A stretch of DNA of 64,000 nucleotides, from assembly GCA_028583605.1 (NCBI GenBank), contig CM053328.1, positions 4,595,304 to 4,659,303 of the forward strand, given 5' to 3'. The DNA comes from Dastarcus helophoroides (taxonomy: Eukaryota; Arthropoda; Insecta; Coleoptera; Bothrideridae). The notes under the pieces are model-generated. The model did not search any database. It was given only the letters and a program-made list of their open reading frames with translations, and was not told where the DNA came from. Of the stretch, positions 12,348-23,420 are shown piece after piece (positions within the stretch are counted from its first letter, which is position 1; every line of letters starts with the position of its first letter). The translations under genes were made by a program, and so were the position numbers.

Positions 12348-13133
12348 TTATATCGTATATTCATCTTTTTGACGACGCTTAACGATAGAAAAAAAAATGG
12401 CTAGGCAGAAATTGAAGTATTCACTAAAGTGATAAGATAATTACACCCCAATGAATAACAGGATGTTTGTCGTCTTAAGTGCTTTTCCTTATCATGAAAA
12501 ATGCAATTAGGATGGACAAAGGGTGAGTAATGTCGAGCCTGGGATAATTGCACAAAGCTTTTGTTCCTGGGTCCATTACAGCCCGGATGTTTAGTGGACG
12601 TTTACCATCAACTGTCCTAATTGCGTTTCATTTTACTGGAATTGCAATTGAGATAGACAAAAGCCGATAATTGTATTCCTTCTAAGAATAGAATTCGTTG
12701 GGGTGGTAAATTGAATCATAATGACAATCGCTTCCCAATAAAAGGCCTCGGTGGACAAACAAGGGGCAGCCCCGTGTCAGACACAAAAGACCTAGCCTTT
12801 CCCGACAGTTTTGACTAGTAGTCCAGTCATCTTAGTGGTTTTACCTCGGAATTCAAGATAACTGGCTGTAAACTCGTATAAATCTTTATTTTAACATGCT
12901 AAAACTTGTCTCAAAACTTACTTACGATAGCGTGTACGCGACTTGTCGATAACTAAGGTCAAAGGTCAAAAAATCGATTCCGAGATTCTTGCCCTATTTT
13001 GACTAAGATGACTGGACTATAGTGATTTTTGAATCGACGATGAACAGCAGTGCTATAGACTTTCAGACTAAAAAAACGATTTCGATTTTTTTTTAATTTG
13101 TATTTTTACCAAGTTTACGCGTCTCCGGTATCA
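12348..13133 (+). repeat. gypsy 5' LTR, enlarged by a MITE
   Basis: It matches the 3' LTR from TTATATCGTATATTCATC to CGGTATCA. It is 786 bp against 582 bp for the 3' copy. The 204-bp difference equals the 201-bp inverted-repeat insertion at 12819-13019 plus a 3-bp duplication. The ends are TT...CA rather than the usual TG...CA, so the exact first base is uncertain by a few positions. Confidence 0.85.
12819..13019. mobile_element. 201-bp MITE inside the gypsy 5' LTR
   Basis: The insertion begins TAGTCCAGTCATCTTAGT and ends with its exact reverse complement, an 18-bp perfect terminal inverted repeat. TAG stands on both sides (12816-12818 and 13020-13022), while the undisturbed 3' LTR has a single TAG at the matching point (CCTAGTGA). 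The comparison gives a clean empty and filled site. The 3-bp duplication does not decide the superfamily. Confidence 0.88.
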
Positions 13134-13136
13134 GTT

Positions 13137-13156
13137 TGGCGGTCCCAACGTGGGGC
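13137..13156 (+). other. probable tRNA primer-binding site of the gypsy element
   Basis: TGGCGGTCCCAACGTGGGGC starts three bases after the 5' LTR. A TGG start is complementary to a tRNA CCA end, and position and composition fit a primer site. I cannot name the tRNA with confidence. Confidence 0.5.
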
Positions 13157-13218
13157 ACAAGTTGTATAGTGAATGCAAGCGAACTTGAGCAGAAACCCTG
13201 AGATGCCAGCTACAAGAA

Positions 13219-14157
13219 GTGGAAAAACAGAAGGATACTCAACCAGAAAGGCGCCCAACTAATCCCACAACTTCTTCAACAAGTGACAGTGATCCATCTG
13301 AAAGAAATATGGACTCACAATGGACTAAGTCATTTTTAACGGAGCTTGCGGGAATGCTGCAGCAGTCCACGCGGATCTCCGATAAAGGGCGGTTCACATG
13401 GTCCAAGAGACAATGAATGCAATGAAGGACGCCCGCTTCAGTGAAACTACCATCTTTTGAGGGGCTAATCTACGAGGATCCGATAAAGTTCTTGAATAAA
13501 TTAGAAGAGAACACCAAAGAAACCTCCAAGGAAGACCGTCTATCCTTATGCATAGGACTGTTGAAAGGTAAAGCAGCAGTGTGGGCCGAGAAGAATAACC
13601 ATCTGTTTTTAAATTATCAATTTTTCTGTGCAAAATTAAAACGAGAGTACGCGTCAGACCAAGTGCTGCAAGAAATACTTGCAGAGCTCTACGGCAAGGC
13701 TCACGAATTACAACAGCCAGTCGAGGAATTTCTTATACACAAACAGCGATTAGCAGCAAGAGTGGCTCCGGAAATTTCCGAACGAGCATTAGCGAAGCTA
13801 CTCTTTCAACAAGTACATCCTCGCTTAAAGCGATTCATAAGGGCACATAAATTCGAGACAATGATCGAACTAATCGAAACTGCTTCAGAATTTGAGGCAG
13901 AATTTAAAGCTGAAACTTCCATAAAGAAGGATTCACAACCAACCGAGAAGAAATCCGAGAGTAAAAGAATAATGAAAAACCAACAAACGCTTCCGAGATG
14001 TTGGTTTTGTCCAGGATTTCACCGGAATGCGGACTGTCCAAATAACCAAAGCAACTGGCGCAGGGAACTTCGTGCAGAATCAAATCAGGGAAACGACAGG
14101 AAGCTCGTCGCTCACGGCGGCACCGAGCTTCCAACCAACAGCCGTACCCAGCATTAA
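13219..14157 (+). pseudogene. gypsy gag remnant
   Basis: The frame starting at 13219 is interrupted by stops at 13414 and 13423 and continues from about 13441 to 14157. The later part is a retrotransposon capsid-type domain of about 240 residues, ending with one zinc knuckle of the form CX2CX3HX4C (about 14000-14038), one residue shorter than the canonical spacing. Gag would package the element RNA. The pol frame overlaps its end and lies in the -1 frame, the usual arrangement for ribosomal frameshifting. Confidence 0.75.
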
Positions 14158-14159
14158 TT

Positions 14160-15164
14160 CGATCACTTCAGACCGGAAAGCCATCGTGTAGCCTGCCACG
14201 CATTCAGATTAGCATCGGAAGAAAGAGGTATTTAGCACTCGTTGATACTGGTGCTAATGGTAATTTTGTCCGAGCTGATCTAATCAGCCAAGAGTGTCAC
14301 CCATATCGAACTTCCTTGCAACTAGCCGCCAAGGCCACAACCTTCGTCACTGGAGTCCAGAACCTGGAGGTCCAAGTTGGAACCCATGCAAAGACCATTA
14401 AATTTCTGGTGGTCGAGGGTCTTAACGAGGAAGTGATCTTAGGTTACCCCTGGATGGAAGATGAAAATGCCTATCTAGACGCAAGAAGAAGATGCATCCA
14501 CTTCGGCAATGAACGCAGGTACACAGAATATCTTTTGGGGCCAATCTACCACAAAGACCACAGCATCACGACACCCACCATTGAGAATGCTTTCCCAACA
14601 CAACTGCAGCTAAATCTACGTAAACTCCTCGATGAATTTAAAGACATTTTTGCTGGTCAAACCGGCTATACCACTACTCGATCTATGACACACGAAATCA
14701 GGCTTAAAAATCCAACACCATTTCAACTGCGGCCATATGCCTATTCAGAAGCCAAGCGCAAAGCCATGTACGCACAGATTGAGGAGATGATGGTCAGCAA
14801 GATCATCGAGCCAAGCACATCTGAATACATCTCTCCTGTAGTCATGGTACCAAAAAAAGATGGCACTTGGAGATTTTGCGTTGATTATAGGCAACTTAAC
14901 TCCCAGACTGCGGATGAGTCAACTTCTTTTCCTCTCATTCCCCAAACTTTAAAAGATCTGGGAAACGCCACTATCTTCTCGACACTGGACCTAAAGGCTG
15001 GCTATTGGCAAATTCCGCTAAGCCAAAACTCCAAGAAATGTACAACATTTACGACACCAAATAGCGTTACTTACCAATTTAGGGTGCTTCTATTTGGGCT
15101 CAAGAACGCACCTATTTTCCAACGCTTCATGTCTCAAGAAAGTATTGCCTGGTCAGTTGAATGA
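14160..15164 (+). pseudogene. gypsy pol remnant: protease and first part of reverse transcriptase
   Basis: The frame is open through the end of gag. A DTGA active-site motif of a retroviral-type aspartic protease lies at about 14244-14255. The reverse transcriptase fingers and palm follow, with the conserved VPKKDGTWRFCVDYRQLN block near 14850-14900 and a FSTLDLKAGYWQI block near 14980. The frame breaks near 15120-15160, where the RT continues in another frame. Confidence 0.8.
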
Positions 15165-15522
15165 CATTGCGTTGGTCTACTTGGATGACATAATCGTTTA
15201 TTCCTCTACCTACGAAGAGCACCTTACGCATCTCCAGGTCGTTTTTGAGAGACTTCGATCCCATGGACTAACCTGTGCACCAGAAAAGTGTCAATTTGAA
15301 AGTTCCCAAATTCAGTACCTAGGTCACCATGTGGGAGCATCTAGCAACGAGCCCTTAGAATGTCACTTGGAGTCTATCCAAGCTATGGAATCTCCGAAGA
15401 CGCGAACCCAGCTTCGACGATTTCTAGGCCTCTGTGGTTGGCTGCGCGAATATATACCTAATTTCACACAGCTAGCCGCACCTCTCACCAACATCCTAAG
15501 TACCAAGAAACCATATCGTTGA
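15094..15522 (+). pseudogene. gypsy pol remnant: catalytic YLDD part of reverse transcriptase
   Basis: The stretch continues the RT in a new frame and contains the YLDD catalytic motif (about 15178-15189) followed by the usual hydrophobic region and the QYLGHHV block. It ends in a stop at 15520-15522, past which the same frame would carry on toward RNase H. Confidence 0.8.
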
Positions 15523-15564
15523 AGTGAAGAATGTGACGTCGCCTTCAGAGCCATTAAAGACGCC

Positions 15565-16011
15565 ATGAAGGAACCCAGGAAATTGCACCGGCCAGACCCA
15601 AATCTGCCTTTTATTCTCCAGACAGACGCAAGTGGAGTCGGAATGTCAGCTGTTCTTTATCAGCCAATTCAGGATGGAGGGAAGAGGATCATATCATATG
15701 CCAGCGCTAAGTTCACCCCTGCTGAGCAGCGATATCATGTGAATGAACAGGAGTGCCTGGCTATCGTCTGGGCCGTAAAAAGATACCGTCAGTTTCTGGA
15801 GAGTCGCCCCTTTACTCTCAGAACGGACAATCGCGCTCTCCAGTACTTAAATAAAATGAAAGACGACAGGGCCAAAATTACCCACTGGGCACTGCTCTTG
15901 CAACAGTATTCTTTGTGGAGCATTGTTCCGGAAAACTTAACGAACTTCCAGATGAATTATCACGACATCCCCAACCGACAACATCTCCGGCCGACTTCAC
16001 CGATCTGGTAG
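15565..16011 (+). pseudogene. gypsy pol remnant: RNase H
   Basis: It has the RNase H order of acidic residues: TDASGVGMSAVL, then NEQECLAIVWAVKRYRQFLE, then RTDNRAL. This domain removes RNA from the RNA-DNA hybrid. The frame is lost after about 15960, where the connection to integrase should be. Confidence 0.8.
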
Positions 16012-16079
16012 AAATTCTTTCACCAATTCAAGCCCGACAAGAACCCGTACCAGAACCTTGATGCTGTCAACTAGAGATC

Positions 16080-16487
16080 GTGACATTAGCTGAAGAAGTC
16101 AAACGAGCCCATGAGCAAGACGAAGCTATCCAAACAATGCTGGCCCAACTACGAACGCCTCTCAGCCCAGACCCAGAAGACTGGAAACGACGCTCACACC
16201 AGCTCAATATAGAGCAGGATGGCCACCTCTATCGACGCGAGATGATGGGTCTGATAGTTCCGCAATCCACGATAGAGAGGGTCATTTTGGAATATCACGA
16301 CTCCCAATTAGCGGGACATCCAGGACGGGAAGAAACAGCAGATGCAATCTCCCGACATTTCTTCTGGCCTTCCGTTTCCCAAGATGTCGCCCAATACGTC
16401 AGAGGCTGCTTGTTGTGCGCTCAATTGAAAAGAAAGCCGCCGCCGATCTGCGACCGTGTCAGCCAACTGAACCATGGCAGACAATAG
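16080..16487 (+). pseudogene. gypsy pol remnant: integrase zinc-binding domain
   Basis: An HHCC-type zinc site is visible, with two histidines in YHDSQLAGHPG and two cysteines in RGCLLCAQ (about 16290-16425). The frame change to the catalytic core occurs near 16420-16487. Confidence 0.75.
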
Positions 16488-17308
16488 CATGCGACTTGAT
16501 GGGGCCATATCCAGTGACAGATGACGGCAATCGCTTTGTGCTCACGGTCACTGACCTTTTCTCCCGATGGGTCGAAGCGTTTGCTATTCCTGAAACACGG
16601 ACTAGCCGTATTACTCAGCTCCTGGAGGAGCAAGTCTTCCACAGATATGGCTATCCACTAGAGATCATAACTGATAATGGACCCCAGTTCCAGAGCCGCC
16701 GCTGGACAAAAAGTTGCGAACAATGGAAAGCAGCACATTGGACGACTGCCACCTACCACCCGAGGGCAAATCCAGCGGAATTGCGCAATCGAGAAATTAA
16801 GAAAGGCGTCCAAATTCGTCTATCAGGACAAGATTCCAGCTCTTGGGATGCCTACCTGCCGGCTACGCTCTTCAGTCTCCGAAGGAGAAGGAACGCCGCC
16901 ACTGGCAAATCGCCCAGTGGAATCCTTAAGGGCCACCTGCTCCTTGGACCTGGAGAATGGGATACTACAGCCACACCACCTCCACGAGACATAACCGATC
17001 AACGAGAAGTCGCTCGAAGAAATCAAGCGCTTTACATTCGAAAAAGATGGCCCCAACGAAGACGACATCTCCACCAATACCTTCCGGGGGATTCTATCTT
17101 GGTGCGAAACGAAGTCCGTCGACCTTTTGAAGCCCGATGGCAGGGACCCTATGCCATCCTTCGCGTAGCAGGTGAGACGTGCTACTGGATCTTTAGAGAC
17201 GGTTTACTGCAAAAGATTCATGTGGACCGTCTTCGACCTGCTTCCCCAATACGACCCGTCACCGAACAGAAAAACAATTTTTTCGCGGATCAAAGACTCA
17301 CAGTTTAG
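16415..17308 (+). pseudogene. gypsy pol remnant: integrase core and C-terminal domain
   Basis: The DDE core is present: the first Asp in CDLMGPYPV, the second in ITDNGPQF and a Glu in NPAELRNR. A C-terminal basic region follows with the RWQGPYAILR type motif (about 17140-17170). The coding region ends about 320 bp before the 3' LTR, and no envelope gene is present in between. Confidence 0.78.
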
Positions 17309-17626
17309 TGAAGTGATTGCTCAAAGGTAAATTTATAGTGACAGGGACACGTTTGTAGATTAATTTTTGTGCAATCTTCTTTGGTTGTTAATGTATGCAT
17401 CTTATCTGTCAGTCTAAAGTATTTCATACCGCAAGTTCCATCAGGGATGTTTCCCTTTTATCTCACCTGTTTATTTTTTTATTTTTTTTAATTTCTTATG
17501 TTAGTTTTAAGGAAACTTTGTTATAAATTAGTTGTTTGTTTGAATAAAAAAATATCTGGGGATCAGTATAGCACGGAACACTCATCGAAGCTCGCTCCAC
17601 CGCTAAGGGTCGCCACCAGAGCGGAA

Positions 17627-18208
17627 TTATACCGTATATTCATCTTTTTGACGACGCTTAACGGTAGAAAAAAAATCGCTAGGCAGAAATTGAAGTATTC
17701 ACTAAAGTGATAAGATAATTACACCCCAATGAATAACAGGATGTTTGTCGTCTTAAGTGCTTTTCCTTATCATGAAAAATGCAATTAGGATGGACAAAGG
17801 GTGAGTAATGTCGAGCCTGGGATAATTGCATAAAGCTTTTGTTTCTGGGTCCATTACAGCCCGGATGTTTAGTAGACGTTTACCATCAACTGTTCTAATT
17901 GCGTTTCATTTTAATGGAATTGCAATTGTGATAGACAAAAGCCGATAATTGCATTCCTTCTAAGAATAGAATTCGTTGGGGTGGTAAATTGAATCTTAAT
18001 GACAATCGCTTCCCAATAAAAGGCCTCGGTGGACAAACCAGAGGCAGTCCCGTGTCAGACACAAAAGGCCTAGCCTTTCCCGACAATTTTGCCTAGTGAT
18101 TTTTGAACCGACGGTGAACAGCAGTGCTATAGACTTTCAGACTAAAAAAACTATTTCGATTTTTTTTTTAATTTGTATTTTTACCAAGTTTACGCGTCTC
18201 CGGTATCA
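17627..18208 (+). repeat. gypsy 3' LTR
   Basis: This 582-bp copy lacks the MITE of the 5' LTR and gives the ancestral LTR. It is preceded by a short purine stretch (AGAGCGGAA) that may be the polypurine tract and followed by the AAAC target duplication. Confidence 0.85.
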
Positions 18209-18449
18209 AAACCTACAATTTAGCACTTGAGTTCCTTATATAAGCCTTATATTAGCCGAACACTAAAAGATAATTTTTAAAAATTCGTCCCCTAAGGGGT
18301 TTAAAAAGATGATAAAACTTTACGTGGTCCGACTTTAATTTCGGAATTTCGAGAAAAAAATATCAAGATCTAAGTAGAAATTTCGAGTAAAAATTTGAAA
18401 TTTCGAGAAAAAAGTCGAAATTTCGAGTTAAAAGTCGAAAGAAAAAATA
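18209..18449. other. short intronic stretch between gypsy and mariner
   Basis: It ends with several GAAATTTCGAGAAAAAAGTC words (18340-18440), the reverse complement of the satellite motif found in the hAT-like element. No gene is visible. Confidence 0.5.
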
Positions 18450-18451
18450 TA

Positions 18452-19726
18452 ACAGTCCATTCAAAAAGTCCATAGGATGACACATAGATGGCGTTACTAG
18501 ATTTTTTTAATACTAACCTTCAAACGATACGTGTATAAATTTGATAGCAATCTGACTATTGATTCGTGAGTTATAGCATTTTGTGTGAAGCTACTTTTGT
18601 TATTGAAAAAAAAAATGGAAAAAAGTGAATTTCGAGTTTTGATTAAGAATTGCTTTTTAATGAAAAAAAAATATAGTGAAACCAAACAATGGCTTGATAA
18701 ACATTATTCGCACTCTGCTCCATCGAGACAAATGCTAGAGGAGTGGATTGCTGAATTTAAACGTGGTCGTACCAACACAAATGATGCAGAGCGCAGTGGA
18801 CGCCCAAATGAGGCTGTTATTCTAGAAAACATCAAAAAATCCACAAATTGGTTATGTACAATCGCAAATTGAAGGTGCAAGAGCTAGCTGACATTGTAAA
18901 GATATCAGATGGTAGTGTTTTTACTATTTTACACGAACATTTGGGTAGGCGAAAGCTCTGTGCAAAGTGGGTGCCACGTGAGCTCACAGTCGACCAAAAA
19001 CAACAACGAATCGATGCTTCAGAGGAGTGTTGGCGCTGTTAAACCTCAATAAAATGGAATTCTATCGTCGATATGTGGCAACGGATGAGACATGGCTTCA
19101 CTATTACACACCAGAATCCAAAAGACAGTCAACTGAGTGGACAGCAGTCGACGAACCGAATCCAAAACGAGCAAAGACACAACAGTCGGCCGGAAATGTG
19201 ATGGCTTCTGTATTTTGGGATGCGAACGGAATAATATTCATCGTCTATCTCCAAAAAGGCACCACCATCAACAGCGACTATTACTGTGCACTTTTGGATC
19301 GATTGAAGGCTGAAATCGCAAAGAAACGGTCACATTTGCAAAAGAAAAAAGTGTTGTTTCACCAAGACAATGCACCGTTTCACAAATCGATGAAAACGAT
19401 GGCAAAATTGAATGAATTGGGCTTCGAATTGCTTACTCGCCTACCGTATTCTCCAGATTTAACCCCCAGCGACTTTTTCCTGTTTTCAGATCTCAAGAAA
19501 ATGCTTGTTGGAAAAAAATTTAAGTCCAATGATGAAGTAATCGCTGAAACTGAGGCCTATTTTGACGAGAAAGAGAAATCGTACTATAAAAGTGGTATCG
19601 AAAAGTTGGAAAATCGCTATACTCGTTGTATCGCCCTCGAAAGCAACTATGTTGAATAATAAAAGCGAGTTTTGTCAAAATTTTGTTTTTTTCTTACTTA
19701 TCCTACGGACTTATTGAAGGACCTGG
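18452..19726 (+). mobile_element. mariner transposon (irritans-type), 1275 bp
   Basis: The ends form imperfect inverted repeats of about 27 bp: the left starts ACAGTCCATTC and the right ends in its near complement GAAGGACCTGG. A TA dinucleotide stands on each side (18450-18451 and 19727-19728), the target duplication of the Tc1/mariner superfamily. Length and layout match full-length mariners. The transposase frame inside is broken in two places. The element lies in Frizzled intron 3, antisense to the gene. Confidence 0.9.
18615..19659 (+). pseudogene. mariner transposase, two frame breaks
   Basis: The protein starts MEKSEFRVLIKNCF and ends RCIALESNYVE, about 345 residues, as in irritans-subfamily mariners. 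The N-terminal helix-turn-helix DNA-binding region spans 18615 to about 18980. The catalytic triad is DD34D: Asp in VATDETWLHYY, Asp in FHQDNAPFH and Asp in SPDLTPSDFF, with exactly 34 residues between the last two. The WVPREL linker motif is present. The frame changes near 18850 and near 19030, so no full protein can be made. All three catalytic residues survive, which suggests recent inactivation. Confidence 0.9.
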
Positions 19727-19768
19727 TAATTGTTGTCCTTTCTACGTCTTCGTACTGGTGCGACTTAC

Positions 19769-19934
19769 CCGTCAATTCGTCGGCGTCGACGTCTCTCTTG
19801 ACCAGCACTGCGACGGTCTGGATGGCGGGAAATCCCCAGGCGCAAACGTGCAACACAGAGCTCAAACTTCTCATCCTATCGGGCGACCATAGAAGACCAA
19901 CGCGGCCACCCACCAGGCGCACAGGGAGACCCAC
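19769..19934 (-). CDS. fz4: Frizzled-4-like exon 3: second intracellular loop and TM4, one frame break
   Basis: After a TTTTTCCAG acceptor the first base completes the Trp codon left open by exon 2. The first frame gives WVSLCAWWVAA, matching the region ending in TWFLAA of Frizzled proteins. The match then moves to another frame: GLLW corresponds to GLKW, and SVLHVCAWGFPAIQTVAVLV is TM4, followed by DVDADELTG, which is nearly invariant in the family. Two surplus bases near 19899-19900, or one missing base, explain the switch. The donor is GTAAGT in phase 1. The end of a mariner transposon lies about 40 bp beyond this donor, inside the intron. The loop is more diverged than TM4, which may be real or a side effect of the indel. 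Confidence 0.8.
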
Positions 19935-19946
19935 CTGGAAAAACCG

Positions 19947-20930
19947 CACAAGTCGTAAATAACGTGATAATCGTTTCCTAGCATTAATTGTTGAACGATT
20001 TTAAGGTGTCCTAGGGTAAATATAAGACAAGGAGCACCTTTGTGTTAAACACACAATATTTGACTTGTTATCGAACCACAGTTTGTTGACAGTGCAGTTG
20101 TTAACAGTTCACAAGCGCTCTGTGCCGTTCTGCTAACAAGAAGGTATATATGGAGGTGTATTTAAATATGCTGCTTTATTTGAAGAGTCAGTGAACTCGA
20201 AGCCATTGGATTATGGTGCGGCGTGAAACCCATGCTTGAAAAATTGCAGGGCCAGCTTGCTGTAGTGGCTGTAAAACTTTTCAGTCGAAAGCGCTATAAA
20301 TCGTAATTTGTAAAATACCATAAACATATCTCTTTGCAAAATGTTTGTTCGTTTGTTGGTTATTTATGAAAATTTGTAATGAAATTGTTGTCGTTTCGTT
20401 GTAATCAACTAGTTCTTGGGGGGGTCAATTCAGCTTTCGGGGCCCCAGCCTCCTCTCAAGTGCACCCATGATTTAGATGAATATTTTCGGAGTTAGCACA
20501 GGTTTATTAATTATACGCAATATATGTAATAATTACAACAGACTAACCGTCGATGTAAGATATTAAATTAATCATTATTATAACTATTTAATGTTAATGT
20601 TATACATAGAATAGAAAATTGTTACCAAAATACAGAAAATCAATAGGCACGTTGAGCTTGAAAAAGTCATCGCATTTCAAGCTCAAATAAATCTCAAAAT
20701 AGAAATGCTATAAACGCACATATGTGCAGCAGTAATAAACGTAAAATTAAATTTGCCGCGCATAATTGTCTTGTGGATTACCATAATTGAAACGCATACC
20801 CTATTTCCGCTTTTCTTAATATTCATTACTCATAAAATATACAGGGCGATTCACCTAAGTGTACGATTCTGACTTCTATGAACCCGAAAAGTAAACCAAT
20901 ATACAATCTTCGTTAATAATATAATATTTT
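19947..20930. other. unique-looking intron sequence, no gene
   Basis: This part of intron 2 near exon 3 has mixed composition and no coding frame. It contains a 30-bp word (20471-20500) that recurs exactly at 37542-37571. A G-rich patch (20418-20460, with GGGGGGGTC and GGGGCCCC) stands out in the AT-rich setting. Confidence 0.4.
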
Positions 20931-21985
20931 GAATTTTTTTGGAACTTTTTTTGATCATTTCTGTCTTTATTAAAAATGTTCTTTTTTTGGAAATTTCAAC
21001 ATTTTTCAAAATTTCCTTTTTAATGCTTCACATTTTTTAAATATTTTGACTTTATCTCGAAATTTTCATTTTTTTGAAACATTTACACTTCTTTTTACAT
21101 TTTCGACCTTATCTTTGAGAAATGTTTGGCCTTTTTTCAAAATTCCCATCTTGTTATTGAAAATGTACACCTTTTTTATAATCTTGACTCAAAATTTCAC
21201 TTTTTTTGCAAATCTGACTGTTTTTAAATTCGATTTTTTAAAAACAATTCTTTTTGAAAATTTGAATATTTAAAAGTTTCGACTTTAGAAAACACTGACT
21301 TATTTAATATGTTTGTTTTTTTAATTCGACTTTTTATTTCAAAATTTGGGTTTTCTTTAAAATTTGGACTTTCCGAAAATGACGTTTTTTAGAAAACTCT
21401 TTCGACTATATATTTTGAAAATTTCGAATTTCCAATTTTACATTTTTTTCAATTTCTATTTTTCTCAAATTTTAATTTGCTTTCTAGCTTTCACTCTTTC
21501 TCAATTTCGCTTCTCTTTAAGATTTTGATCCATTTTCGAATTTTTTGCAAATTTTCACCCAAAATTGATCTTCGAGTTCTTCCAAATTTTGTTTTTTTTG
21601 ACAAATCTGATTATGCTGAAACTAAGTTTTTTTGAAATCCTCCACTGTTTTCCAAACAATCCAAATTTTTGGAAAATAATCTTTTTGACTATTTCTCGAA
21701 GTTTTTTATTTAATTTTTTTGAGAATGTCGATTTTTTTCAAAAATTTGGATTTTTTTCTACAAGTTTCTGTCTTTATTAAGAAATGTTGTTTTTTTGGAA
21801 ATTTCAAAATCTCCTTTTTAATGCTTCATTGGTTTTTTTCAATATTTTGACTTTATCTTGAAGTTTTCAATTTTTTGAAACTTACACTTTTTCAAAATTC
21901 CCATCTTGTTATTGAAAATGTACACCTTTCTTAAAATGTTGACTCAAATTTTCACTTTTTTGCAAATCTGACTGAGATAATAAGC
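20930..21985. repeat. T-rich dispersed repeat with an internal copy about 800 bp apart
   Basis: A block with TTCTGTCTTTATTAA and TCCTTTTTAATGCTTCA occurs near 20960-21160 and again near 21768-21970. A related sequence containing AAATCTGACTGTTTTTAAATTC occurs near 47690-47860. No coding content. Confidence 0.6.
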
Positions 21986-22114
21986 CTTGTATATACGAAT
22001 ATATACAAGTTTATTACGATGCAATTGAAATCTAATTTCATTAGAATCTAATGGAAATTAGACTACAATTGCAAAGTTCACGTAGATGAGGCAAAGCTTG
22101 TACCAAGGGTTGCA

Positions 22115-23420
22115 TCGCAACATCAAAAATTTCGACTTTTTTCAAAAATTTCGACTTTTTTCCAAAAATTTCTGCTTTTTTTCAAATATTTCTACTTTTT
22201 TTCAAAAATTTGGACTTTTTTTTAAAAATTACGACTTTTTTTCCGAAAATTTCGACTTTTTTCCAAAAATTTCGACTTTTTTTCAAAAAGTTCTATTTTT
22301 TCTCAAAAATTTAGACTTTTTTTTCAAAAATTTCGACTTTTTTCCAAAAATTTCGACTTTTTTTAAAAAATTTTGACTTTTTTTTCAAAAATGTCGACTT
22401 TTTTCGGAAATTAATATTTTTTTTCAGAAATGTCGACTTTTTTCAAAAATTTCTACTTTTTCCCAAAAATTTGGACTTTTTTTCAAAAATGTGGACTTTT
22501 TTGAAAAAAGTTGAAATTTTTAAAAAAAGTCGTAATTTTTAAAAATGTCTAAATTTTTGAAAAAAAGTCCAAATTGCTACTTTTTTTCAAAAATTTAGAC
22601 TTTTTTTCAAAAATTTCGTCTTTTTTCCAAAAATTTGGATTTTGTTTAAAAATTTCGACTTTTTTTCAAAAATTTATAATTTTTTTTTCAAAAATTTCGA
22701 CTTTTTTCCAAAAATTTCGACTTTTTTTTAAAATTTGGACTTTTTTTTTAAATTTAGGATTTTTTTCAAAAATTACGACTTTTTTCCAAAAATTTAGACT
22801 TTTTTAAAAATTTCGACTTTTTTTTTCAAAAATGTCGACTTTTTTTCGAAAATCAAGTTTTTTTCAAAAATTTCGACTTTTTTCAAAAATGTCGACTTTT
22901 TTTGAAAATTAAAATTTTTGTTTCAAAAATTTTGACTTTTTTTCAAAAATTTCGACCTTTTTTCAAAAAATTCTACTTTTTTTTCAAAATTATCGACTTT
23001 TTTTTCAAAAATTTCGACTTTTTCCCAAAAATTCGACTTCTTCAAAAATGTCAACTTTTTTGAAAAAAAGTTGAAATTTTAAAAAAAAGTCGAAATTTTT
23101 AAAAAAACGTCGAAATTTTTGAAAAAGAGTCTAATTTTCTTTTTTTCAAAAATTTAGACCTTTTTTCAAAAATTTCGACTATTTTTAAAAATTTCAACTC
23201 TTTCAAAAAAGTCGACTTTCCTTCAAAAATGTCGACTTTTTTTCAAAACTTTCGACTTTTTTTCAAAAATTCGGACTTTTTTTAAAAATGTCGACTCTTT
23301 TTCAAAAATGTCGATTTTTTAAAATAATGTCGACTTTTTAAAAAAATTTCGACTTTTTTAAAAAAATTTCGACTTTTTTCAAAAATTTTGATTTTTTTCT
23401 CGAAGTTTCGACTTTATGTG
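22115..23420. repeat. tandem/simple array of TTTCAAAAATTTCGACTTTTT
   Basis: A ~20-bp unit of the form TTTTTTCAAAAATTTCGACT repeats for 1.3 kb with variants. It shares AAATTTCGACTTTTT with the satellite in the hAT-like element but has CAAAAATTTC where that one has CTCGAAATTTC. Two short patches (22502-22575 and 23054-23130) read the complementary strand and so are inverted within the array. Confidence 0.75.

Larger units (their letters stand above)
12348..18208 (+). mobile_element. degenerate Ty3/gypsy LTR retrotransposon
   Basis: Two LTRs (12348-13133 and 17627-18208) flank gag and pol remnants in the order gag, protease, reverse transcriptase, RNase H, integrase. The element is bordered by AAAC on both sides (12344-12347 and 18209-18212), a 4-bp target duplication. 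There is no envelope frame after integrase. Stops and frame changes in gag and pol make it inactive. It is inserted in Frizzled intron 3 in antisense direction to the gene. The LTRs are closely similar but not identical, so the insertion is not brand new. Confidence 0.88.
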
